Positions 10,801 to 20,663 of a stretch of DNA of 30,900 nt are shown here, piece by piece. Source of the DNA: Grammothele lineata (taxonomy: Eukaryota > Basidiomycota > Agaricomycetes > Polyporales > Polyporaceae); contig NDFF03000289.1 of the NCBI GenBank assembly GCA_002150815.3, forward strand, positions 1-30,900. Direction: 5' to 3'. Made by a program: the position numbers and the translations under genes. The notes beneath the pieces are model-generated. The model saw only the letters and a list, made by a program, of their open reading frames with translations, was not told where the DNA came from and made no database searches. How positions within the stretch are numbered: the first letter of the stretch is position 1; each line of letters begins with the position of its first letter.

Positions 10801-11889
10801 GTCGTGTGCGGGTATGATTGCACGGGACGCGCAGGGGAACCGGTATCGAGGCTCGAGAAGAACGCATCAAGCGCCACTTATCCTTTGGCAGTCGAGCTTT
10901 CCTGTGCCTCCCCGCCAGCAGGAGGTGTAGTTCAATATAAGTATGGCTGGGAGAGATCATCCAAGAAGCCGGACAGCACGCACCGGTATCTCGTCTGACA
11001 CTGCGACGCGTTCGCCCGCGCGTGTGCAGGCTTCGGTACACGGGATCTTTGGACGCGTGCACACAACAGCCGCGATGCGCACACTCTTTACGTGAACTGT
11101 GTATAAGAAGGTCATGGAAAGATTGAACTGAGTGACGCACTCGAAAAGGGAACGTTCGATTTGAATGTACTGCACACGAGACGACTTCGCAACATACAAG
11201 ATGACGATTTCTTGTAGAGTACAGGTTAGCACGATTGTGTACGAGAGGGATAGGGGTCTTACATTTACATGGTAAGCCGGCGCAGAGTGTAATGTGTGTA
11301 GCACACACGTAGAACGACCAACAAGTTGTTATGAAGTCGCGCATAGACTCCAAGACTTCAGCCATAGCATGCCTCAGCATGGCCTAGGCACTAGAGCTGA
11401 ATTGTCACTAACAGAGCACAATCTTATGAGAACATACCGGAAATGCATCTACTCGTCGAGTCGTTGTCGTGCCTTCACTGCGCCGTGATTACTGCAATTA
11501 TAAGCCTACGGTCCGCCTCATCTCGCCCATCAGATCATGGGCATTTATACGAACGCAATGAAACTCACGAGCGATGGAGGAAGGGAACGTACACTCCCTC
11601 GGAATTTCATATCCATGCGTTTGAGGAGTCGCAGCGAGTCGGACTCGAACTGAAGAGGCTCAGACGAGGCCGCGTCAGAGGTGGGAGACCCGGGCCGACC
11701 CGGTGCCGGAAGTGCCGAGCCGTTCCGGCTGCCCAAATTGGACGCGCTCACGCCAGTCGTGTTCAGCCACGCAGCTTCTCCCTGCATGTCGTCATTCGCC
11801 TTGCCACTAGCTGCCCGCGCTGCTCTCGCTCCTCGCGCTCCTCGCCGTCTGCATCCCGCTCATCGTGCCAATACCAGCTGGTCTTACGC
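10801..11889. other. Intergenic repeat-like sequence
   Basis: Diverged relative of 6800-7800. Open frames exist (for example 11443-11982) but have the arginine- and serine-rich look of spurious GC-rich translation. A pyrimidine-rich part precedes the ATG at 11890. Confidence 0.35.
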
Positions 11890-13206
11890 ATGTTCAAACT
11901 CGACCTTCACAGAACCATCGCACTCCTCCAAGAGCCCGAAGGCATCCCGTCAGAGTCCATAGAACCCCAGGCCCTCAAGTAAGAGCTCTTCTAGCCTCAG
12001 CACCGCGTTCCTCGGCCGCGGCGCTCATGTACACGTCTGTTTCAAAGCTAATTGTCAACTAATTGTGCCTATTCACCAACGCTTTGCTCTTGAAGGGGAA
12101 GTCGAAACGGTCTCGCACGTCCGATACAACGGGCGGGCGACGTTGATGCTTATCGCGTTTGAGGATCCAGTACATCGTTCGGATCCTTGGGTCAGGTACG
12201 TCCAGCTTAAGTTGTACCCAATCTTCAATACCCTCGCCTGTCGTTGTACCTGCCTCAAGCTTCGCTCTCTCGCGTACGTCGTTCAATTCCTGTTACTCTC
12301 GTCGGTCCATCTTTCCCCCCTCATCTTCCACGTAAAACGTGCGCGCTGACGCTATGGGCTTGCAGAGACCATCTAAGGACCGAATACTACCTTCGAATCA
12401 AACAAGCTAATCCCTTCTGACGAAGAGTACCCTAAATCATGCGCCTCTATCTTCATCAATGCATATGATCCGCTCCGTACGCCCTCTGCCTACTCTGGTC
12501 CTCCCACAGTAACGTCTCCCTTGATTTCATTCCTCTCCCGTACTCCTCTATTACAGCCGGTCATGTGGATCCTCTGCCTCGTAGTACGAGATTCGCCGTG
12601 ACCGCAATACTTTGTCCAGCTACTCCTACGTGCTCGCGGACAAGATCTTCAAAACGCAATGAAATGACAACAACGCGCGGAGCGTGTGCAGGATCCCCAC
12701 CCTTGTGGATGTGCAAGGAGAGGGTATGACGCACAGATAAGTTGATGGCGGGAAAGGTCGGGCACAGACGTGGCAGTGTGAATACGGGGAGGAAGAGGGG
12801 AGGACCGGTTGCTACCACAAGTAACAGCTTAGGCGTGGAGCTCGAAGATGATGGCGCGTTTGCGATAGGGGTCTTGATGGCTCCAGTGTACGTTGAGATC
12901 GCGGGTTATATCTAGATGAGGGCCATTGACGTCTGGTTCCTGAAAAGCGAGTCCTGACATTAGGGAGCGTGGCGGACGATATTATTGCATGCTATCTTCT
13001 ATTATATCAGCTTAGCGTTGCGCCGCTCTTACTTCTGCATGTGCCTTGTACTAGGTACACTTGAAACTAGGCAAGATTCTCTTCATCCCCACGGCCGCGG
13101 TGCTTCATTACCACCATTGAACTTCTCATTGACTAGTCGTCGTACCAGGCTCTCTGTGAGAGTGCCATCCAAGGGTGAATTTCTTCCTGGCTCTGTTCTA
13201 CGGTGA
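11890..13206 (+). pseudogene. Scattered exon-like patches, possibly an arrestin-like relic
   Basis: Several plus-strand patches look coding but cannot be joined in frame. They are an ATG-led exon at 11890-11978 (starts MFKLDLHRTIALLQEPEG), a patch at about 12095-12195 (GEVETVSHVRYNGRATLML), a patch at 12368-12420 (DHLRTEYYLRIKQANPF) that must shift frame to continue as SDEEYPKSCASIFINAYD at 12410-12510, and a patch near 13130-13205 (SVRVPSKGEFLPGSVL). The overall pattern recalls the strands of fungal arrestin-like proteins, but this is a weak impression. Frame breaks and a competing minus-strand open frame (12561-12818) argue for decay. Confidence 0.22.
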
Positions 13207-13721
13207 TTCGGCGAGTGCCGCTAACACAGTAAAATAATAGTCGTCTTTTACCCCGCGTGTTGTGCGCGCCCTGGGGTTTGTGATTTCCTCGGTGGACTTT
13301 TCGTACGTTTTGTACGTTTCAGCAGGTGGCATGGGGCATGAGGGGGAGATATGTGCGTATGAGGTGTTGTGGCACTCTGGGAAGTTCTTCCGCTGACCGG
13401 TCCCCCCGAAGCGCGTTCATTGCCGTACGTCTTGTTCATGTAGCGTAATATTCCTTCCTTCTTGATATAGGCTACTCTTCTTCAATCCAAATTGACCACA
13501 AGAATTCCTCCCTCGGCCAATCATATGAGCAGCAAGGTGATGCGGCGCGCGATGCCGCGTACAGCGACTGATGAGTATGTGCGCCGCTTCCCCTTTTATC
13601 ACCCCCATAGTACTGTTTTGAGCGTGAGTAAATTGTGGTATTAGGCAGTGCTCGCGTCTTCGGGCATGAGGGCATCGTAAGGCGTGTCAATTTGTGAACG
13701 TTGTACATCTAGAGGGTGCTC
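13207..13721. other. No gene seen
   Basis: I found no supported coding sequence, RNA gene or repeat in this interval upstream of copy C. Confidence 0.4.
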
Positions 13722-13783
13722 TCTCTCCCCTGCCTCCCGCCCCGATACCCCTCCCCCCGCTACCACATACCTACTCCTCCCAC
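13722..13783 (+). promoter_or_regulatory. Pyrimidine-rich tract before copy C start
   Basis: The stretch is almost entirely C and T on the plus strand up to the ATG at 13784. Such CT-rich tracts are common next to transcription starts of filamentous fungal genes. No TATA box is evident. This supports the ATG at 13784 over the in-frame ATG at 13694, which would place the tract inside the coding region as a run of proline and leucine. Confidence 0.4.
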
Positions 13784-16774
13784 ATGTCATCAGCTGCCGC
13801 TAGGAAGAAAGGGAGCTCGCATATCCCTAAGTCGGCAGCAAGAGATGTCCTAAGCGGTGTCACCCTAGTCATCGAAACGCTCGACAAATTCGCGGACGTG
13901 ATCCCCGCCCCTGCCCTTGCTCCCGTCACACCATCAATCCTGGACTTGGTATCAGCAATGGAGGTACGTTGTTACCTACCTCGCGATCTGGTAAGGCTGA
14001 CGCTTGCGAAATACGTGTATAGAAAACGGGACAAAGGCAGGAGCAGTACCTCGACCTCCGGACGCGCGTCCTCAATCTTCAACAGAGAGTCAGCCGAGAG
14101 ACTACGCGTGAGCCGTCATGCGTAGTCGACGAAGATCTAGCGCAGAGCGTGGAAAAGCTACACCGGTAATGTATCTGGCGGGCAATGACTTTGCCAGACA
14201 TCGTGAGTTGATTCCAGATGTGCTCGTTCCAGGTCAGTCCGCCAGATTACCCAAGGCGTCGTGAAACAGCTCGAACGCTCGTACACTGCTCGCATTCTTC
14301 ATCGGAGCTCAGCAGCTACAAGTCTAGCGCGGACTGTACAAGATCTCAGAGATGCTCGTGAAGTATGTGTCTCAAAGGATTGTCTTGAACTTATAGCTCA
14401 CCGCTCCTCCATGCCACATAGACTATATGCCTTATCGCTCTAAGAAAGAAGATGGAGCTGCAATCTCACTACGACGACAAACTACAAGTACGTCTGTGAG
14501 TCTATGCTTCTGTCCAAATGCGATCTCTGATGTATGGCATGTAGATCCGTCTTCTACGTTGGTCAGACTTGTACGACCTCGGAGAGCATACCACGGCACG
14601 GCGTGTTCTAGGGACGTACGATGCAGATGAGTACGAGGCTCGGTTCGCAGGCCGCCTGGTGCGTGTGCGAGTGTTTCGCGAATCTAATATCGAGGAGGTA
14701 AGTCATTTATCAGTCATTGTATGCTTCTTTCCATGGCTCATCGTACATCGGCGCGGATTACAGCAGGATTATCGCAGCCTAGTGCTCTACAACCCGAACA
14801 GGTACACGTTTCGTGACATATGTTCGAGAACACTGCGTTGATGATCACGACATGTTTAGGAACGGTCCCAGTCCATTCTTGGCTCCCGTCGTCGGAAGGT
14901 CACATGCCTCAATTTCTCGGCCGTTTTATGTACTAGACGGAGGGGAGCATGCAGATTGAAGATCTCCCGCGATAGTGTACCAACACGCCTTTCGACGCGC
15001 AGGTGTTCGCCCCCTCATCGAGGACGTCAGAGGAATGCGCCCCTTAGACCTTCTGATCAGCTGGCTACAGTTTATGAGTGCATATTCGAAGCTGTAGAAG
15101 CAATTAATGACGCTAGAACTTGTAGAGTCTAGCGTACTGGGTACGAGTCTTGCCACCAGAATGCATAGATTTGCCTAACTCAGAGCATGCTTTCAGAGCG
15201 CACTGAAATATGCAAGGAACACACAAATTCCCGTTTACAAGGTTAGTATACGACGTTGTGTACACCAACACGAATAAGAGGTACTCAAGGGCCTGTCCCG
15301 TGGTTTACCAGGATTATGACACATCTAAGCACGACCATGCTGCTTGTCTCCCATCAGCAACTCTCAACGGTCGCGGACAACTCATTGTGGATGCCGCAGA
15401 ACTTTGCAGTGCGGATGACGACTGCCTCCTGAGATGTCTTGGACGACTGTACAGCGAGGTTTGTCGTCGAACTACTATGTGAGGACGCTTCGACTCAATA
15501 CGTCATGATTAGGTATACGGCAACGATCCGCTGGGAGCAGGTGCGTCTGTTCTCTACTCTTTTATTCCGATGCATGTGCTCATACTTGGTGGTGGACTTA
15601 ACAGACGACGGTGGGGTGGTATACGTCAATGACGTGTCTGACGCAGCAAATGCGCTGTCTGCACTCCTTCCTCTGCAAGCCTCAAACGTGCCCACAACCC
15701 CGACTGCATCCATTCAATGCGCACTTGATCAGTTTGTGGCTTCGGACCTGGGTGGTATTTGGTCCCGCATACTTGATTGCGTCTCTAGCTGCCCTCTCAT
15801 AGGCGAATATGGCTACTTTAAACCCGACGCCGCTGGCGAACGGCAGTTTGTCGCCCTTGGTCATGTAGAGCAGCTAATGGGAGTACCTTTAGCCGTTGGG
15901 GACTTGCTGTATACCAAGAATGCGACAGGAACATGGAGTGAGCTGAGGCTGCAGGAGAATTATGAGAGATTCAGGTAGGTGTATCTCGCGCTGTTTCAGT
16001 AGTGGTGTTTCTTAGCGTTATCATCACCGGTCACACCTTTTCAGCCAATCCTTTATCTTGGACGAAAGAAATCCAGAGTATCCGTATCGTACTACCCATT
16101 TACAATTAAGCCACCGAATGTTCAACGGCGGAGGAAACTCCAGCGTGTCCACATTCTTTTGGGACCACGCGGAGACTGTTGCATCTAGGCATGTACTTCA
16201 GGTACATGATCTCGTCTTAGGTACGTGCGTTCAAGACTGAACTTCAACTTGTCGTTGACGGGGTCCCAATGTGTTCGCTACCTGTCGTAGTATCCGGTTA
16301 TTACATGGGTGCTTACGTAGAGAATGCATACTCCGATGACAACGACGTGTCTGATGGTTCTACTCAGGAGGGTGTGTCGATTCTCCCCCTGCTCCCGAAA
16401 GACACTGGACTGAGGGCACATTATTTTACTCAACAGCCATGCCGTCAATGATGTACTTTCATCAGAGCCCTGTTTGTATAGCGGGAGAGCCACCCCGTTC
16501 TTGGGGCTTCTGGTCTTCCAGTCCCGATCCGAATGCTATACCACAAGGAATTTCCCAGACGATTGGACGAGTCCAATTGTGTACAAAGTACGTGACTGGA
16601 AAGACATTTTTTTTCGTTCATGACTCATCTCAGAACTATAGGATAGAGGTGACATACGACTACCTGTCGCCGTTCGCTGCGGAGATCGTCCAAACAGTGA
16701 ATGGCCTGCGTAAGACAGTCGAGGAGCCAGAGCATTACGATAACGACTCACGTTTTACGACTATCTGGGCATGA
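13784..16774 (+). CDS. Family copy C: helical bundle, kinase-like segment and conserved C-terminal domain
   Basis: Function unknown; about 673 residues from 17 exons: 13784-13963, 14023-14165, 14233-14362, 14422-14487, 14545-14697, 14764-14801, 14860-14954, 15003-15073, 15126-15140, 15197-15241, 15312-15458, 15513-15540, 15605-15974, 16045-16220, 16291-16371, 16437-16587 and 16642-16774. Residues 1-170 look helical (VIETLDKFADVIP; QYLDLRTRVLNLQQRV; ILHRSSAATSLARTVQDL). Residues 174-361 resemble a kinase fold: a beta3-like GRLVRVRVF without the usual lysine, FLAPVVG.. FYVLDGG, helices, then ATLNGRGQLIVDAAEL where HRD and DFG should be. Residues 370-673 form the family C-terminal domain (IGEYGYF, FFWDHAETV, WGFWSSSPDP, SRFTTIWA). 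Two introns (14955-15002, 15074-15125) begin with AT rather than GT; if they cannot be spliced, the gene is broken. The architecture recalls MLKL-type proteins, by inference only. Confidence 0.7.
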
Positions 16775-17170
16775 GACCCTCACACCATACGTATGGACAA
16801 CGACATTCAGTGGGGTGCAGTGTCCTAGCAGATAGACAGTCTTTGTACGTACGTAGACCGGAACGAACCGGGCTTTCTGTGTTCTATCAGGAGCTCAACA
16901 CCACGACCCACGTCTCTCATGTACAATCATGTCATTTCAAGACTACACGTTGACTGTTTGCGTCCTTGATGACCAAAGTCTAAGCTCCGAGGCTGTGCCT
17001 TCACATACCTGGCCTCGTGTGCTCTGGAAGACGGCGGGACGCATGCTATTTATCAAATGTATTGCATTCAAGGACAAGACATATGGATCGAGGAACGAGC
17101 GCTGCCACGTTTGTGGGAGATGATGAGCATGCGTCGCAAATTCAACACAAATCTTCTCCGCCGTTTGTGG
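16775..17170. other. Intergenic between convergent genes
   Basis: Copy C (plus) and the permease (minus) end toward each other across this interval. No other gene was seen. Confidence 0.5.
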
Positions 17171-19378
17171 TCACGGCGTATATCGAAAATCAGGAGCCTA
17201 AACGAGCCGCAGTCGTTCAAATTATGCTCGTGAGCTCGGTGCCAGCCGAAATATTGCACATACCTTGTCTGCAAGCTCCGACGTGTCGACTGAGGAATCG
17301 TACAAGGGCTTACCATGTAGGCGGTCCCTACGATTGTTCTCCATGCGATACGAAACCTGTGTTGACGGAGGTTTCTCATTCCAGAAATTGAGCTCTTTCA
17401 GAGACTTACAGCACTTACCGTAAGGACAGCAGCAGCGAGAGCGGCCGCAATGTACAAGGCACAGATTACACCGAAACCTCTGCTGCAGGTTCAATGCGTT
17501 AGCTTCATTCGTGACCCTAAGGTGAATCCTGTTTGGTCTTACATATATTGTGGACCCTCAGTTTCTGGGAATAGATGCGATCCGAGGACACTTCCGCACT
17601 GTCCAATGATCATGTACAATGGCATACCTGCCGCTTTCTTTGTTTCCGAACCGAGATTGTGTGTAACTAAGAACGAAGTTCGAGAGAACGTCAGTCAGGG
17701 TCACATCACGCGACAGAAGATACTTACACCATGCGAGGGTAACCCCGATACAAATGTAGGTACCAACAGTAACACAGAACGTGGCGAAGTATCTGGCGTG
17801 GATATTGTTGCGAACGGTAAGAAGAAGTCTAATCGTTGATATGAGTGATGCGTAGTTGTAAAGAGAACGGCGACTTACACATAGCCCAACGCGCCGAGCA
17901 CACTTCCCATTACGACGAAAATCCCTCGACTCTTGAGACGATCGGCAACATACGAGACAATGGCCAGGACAACGGCCGCAACAGTGTAAGGAGGTACAGT
18001 TAGCAGTTGGGCGAGTGCGTTCGCTGCCACACAGAAATATGTTAGTGCACAAACTCAACTTGATATCGTGCGTGACGTACTGAATCCGAACGTCTTGATG
18101 ATCGTTGGTAAAAACGCAGCGAGCGACACGTTTGCGCAGTTTGCTCCGAAAAACATGATACCGGCAACGTACAGCTGTACGTCTCGTTAGTCACAAATGC
18201 AGCAATACGGCGTGTTTAACATGCCCTCCAATCCTTGAATGCTGCCAAAATATGCTCTTAATTGCGTAGTATCAGTGATCATTGTAAAAGCGGGTGCACG
18301 ATCATGCTCACCCCTCTTGATAACCCTGCCAACATCCGACCTAGTACCCCTGTTCACTCGCTGGAGAGCCAACTTCCGCTCCTCTTCGTTGAATATGTGC
18401 GTGGCTTCTGGCCGGTTAGGGAGGGCGACCATGGCGAGAAATCCAATCGCCATCGCTGGGAACCCTTCTATGAGGAACAATAGCCTCCAGTTCGCGATCG
18501 CGGTGTGCACATTCTGGATACCGAACGCGATAAGGCCGCCGAACGCACCCGCAACCGCGGCGGTGCCGAAGTACGCCGCCATGCGGAGTCCGATCTCCTC
18601 GCGGGTATAGAACAGCGCTGTGAATGCACATGAGCTATAGATCTGTGAAGGGATAGCGAAGTATGTCAAAGACGTACACAAATAGAATGGGAAGCCAGGG
18701 GAGAAGCACGCCTCGAATGCACCCAATCCGACTCGCGCCATGAATAGACCAGGGAAGTTGAATGCGGTAGCCTGTTTGTGAGGCGTGTCCGAGTCCGAGT
18801 CAGCAAACTGTTGAGTACACGGTAGCCGTTCGCCCGCAACATACCATAAGCACCGAGCAGACGCCCCATCCTATCGACGCGCTACCAATCCAGAGTCGGG
18901 GCGGGAAGAGTTTGGACAAGATGGTGACAGGAATAGGGCACAGGATCTGGAAGCATGCGCCTTTAGTTACTGAACTCGCGCATACCGTAATGCGTGATGA
19001 GAAGACCAACATATGTGAAGAAGAAGGCTGAGTTCGCCCAGTCGAAGAGTACACCCGTCGGATCTCCGCCCAACACATCCTGCGGGAGACCCTGCAGCCG
19101 TGCGTTCCCCAGGTTCGTTCTGTCGAGATCTACCATAGCAATGGAATTCAGCAACAGCACAGAGTATGACACGTAATACTCTCACAGGCGAAGAAGTAGA
19201 TGAGAGCCATCGTGGGCATGATGCGCATATCAAGTTTCCGGACGAGTTTGCGTTCCTCCGCCGGAGAGAATGGGGTATCTGGGGTATCTGACAGCTCGTC
19301 GATGTGTTTTCGCTCGTCTTCTAGAGAGCCTATATGGCCATTGGTGCCGTCGACGTCGACTGTTGAAACTGCAAACAT
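17171..19378 (-). CDS. MFS transporter, Dal5/anion:cation symporter type
   Basis: A predicted plasma-membrane permease of the fungal allantoate/nicotinate (Dal5/Tna1) branch of the major facilitator superfamily; substrate unknown. The exons, in transcript order, are 19378-19186, 19129-19011, 18946-18845, 18771-18678, 18617-18312, 18241-18225, 18174-18081, 18023-17879, 17828-17728, 17666-17543, 17482-17419, 17356-17264 and 17197-17171. They give 492 residues, the usual family length, in frame throughout. Family landmarks are an acidic N-tail, YLDRTNLGNARLQGLP after helix 1, LFYTREEIGLRMA, the DWRLYVAGIMFFG loop, FLPTIIKTFGF, LTVPPYTVAAVV, IGQCGSVLGSHLFP, TEGPQYIRGF and the C-terminal DKAPDFRYTP. 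The 17-nt sixth exon is followed by a GC-AG intron (18175-18224), chosen because it restores the family pattern and leaves a branch-like ctaac 14 nt before the acceptor. The last exon is 27 nt. The start ATG precedes the acidic tail. Confidence 0.9.
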
Positions 19379-20663
19379 TGTGGTGAGATGACAGCGAGCA
19401 AGGTGAGGGGCGGAGAGAGGTGGTCTCTCACCGATCCCAAGACAATTCTGCAATGGCGTTATAACGTGGGGGCGGCTGCTCATGAAAGCAACCGACGCGC
19501 TACGTTTGGGGCCTGGATGAACCCTACGTCCAGCATGTCATCCTCTGAGCGGTCTTTCAGAGAGGCGGACGCTGGTTGGCGCAAACGCACCCCACGTGGG
19601 TGTGCCGTGGAACGATTTCACAGAAAGGCGAATAGAAGGGCTAATTCCGTCCTGAGTAGATGTAAATGGCGAGGCGGGAACATGGGGGCATATCTGTCGA
19701 TGAAGACTCTTCTAGGAAAGAATCAAGCTTCGTCTGTCTCGACAAATCTTATTGCCAGAACGCGTGACACTTCATTGTAACTCTGAGGTCGACATCGAAG
19801 TTCAGGTCTTACTGGGCCTCGGGCCTCATGGCCCCCGGGACAATCGTGGCTGACGTGAACGCCTGGTCGATGAGGTCATAGCCGTAGTACTCGGTGAGCG
19901 GTGGGGATCAGCACCGATTTATCAGAGAGCCGAATCCCAGGACTCACCACGATTAACTGTCTAACTTACGAGTAGACGGAAAATCTGCAGTTGCATATGG
20001 GTTTAAGCAATAGCCGTAAGATCCGTCACGAACACTCAGCTTGAAGTAGGAATGAGGCGGCAGCTATCGAACACGTCGCAGTGCCTGATCCGGGATCATC
20101 GACCATGTCGCACTTGACAGAGATCATTATGAATGGTAGTTGTAAAGATGCGCTGAGCATATTGAACGTCTCTTCTACACCACCGAGTGACACCAACGAA
20201 CGTTGGAAGATCGAAGTCGCAGTATCCAGCTCTCCGCGGTGTGGTCCGTGCGCCATCAAATGCTCGGCTTTCTCCGCTGGCCGTCCCCCATCCTGTAGCG
20301 TATAGTCGCCAGTTCGAATCCGGTATCGTTCACTTGGTACCATTTCGCTAACACTCTTCCCCTCCTTTTCACAGCCTGTTCGTAAATGCGTCTAGCAGCC
20401 TTCTCACATGAGGCCTAGACGTTATTCGTAACCATGGGATGAACCCCCCGTCGGGACGATCTACTGGAGGTTTTGTGCACGAAGGCGCGATGCTTCCGAA
20501 GTCAGAGATAGAAGCGATTAATATATGTCCTCTATAGGGGTATGTACTCAGCATCTACGCAAACGACACTCTAAAAGCATTATACTAAATCCGTACCGTT
20601 CCCCATTCACCCCGCGCGTTGTCGAAACCCCTAGCGTCCGCGCCAGCGCCACTCCCAGTGCTG
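19379..20663. other. Intergenic with one protein-like minus-strand patch
   Basis: Upstream of the permease start and downstream of the fucosyltransferase stop. The minus-strand open frame 20026-20343 has natural-looking composition (TATSIFQRSLVSLGG; LQLPFIMISVKCDM), but no neighbouring exons could be joined and I do not recognise it, so it may be a gene fragment. Otherwise I see nothing in this interval. Confidence 0.35.

Noticed and set aside
11443..11982. 179-codon open frame
   Set aside because: Its arginine/serine-rich translation follows from base composition, and it crosses a pyrimidine-rich tract and the more plausible ATG-led patch at 11890.
15210..15482. Unspliced 90-codon frame in copy C
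   Set aside because: It reads through the intron 15242-15311. Comparison with copy A shows the true frame enters from exon 15197-15241 and continues at 15312.
18221..18241. 21-nt version of the permease microexon with a GT donor
   Set aside because: It leaves a 38-nt intron with the branch-like ctaac only a few bases from the acceptor, and adds four residues to a conserved loop; the GC-AG join fits better.
20295..20335. tRNA-like T-loop (gttcgaatcc)
   Set aside because: The TTCGAAT loop is present, but the T-stem has an A-C mismatch, and no matching acceptor strand, D-arm or anticodon arm could be placed within a normal distance on either strand.
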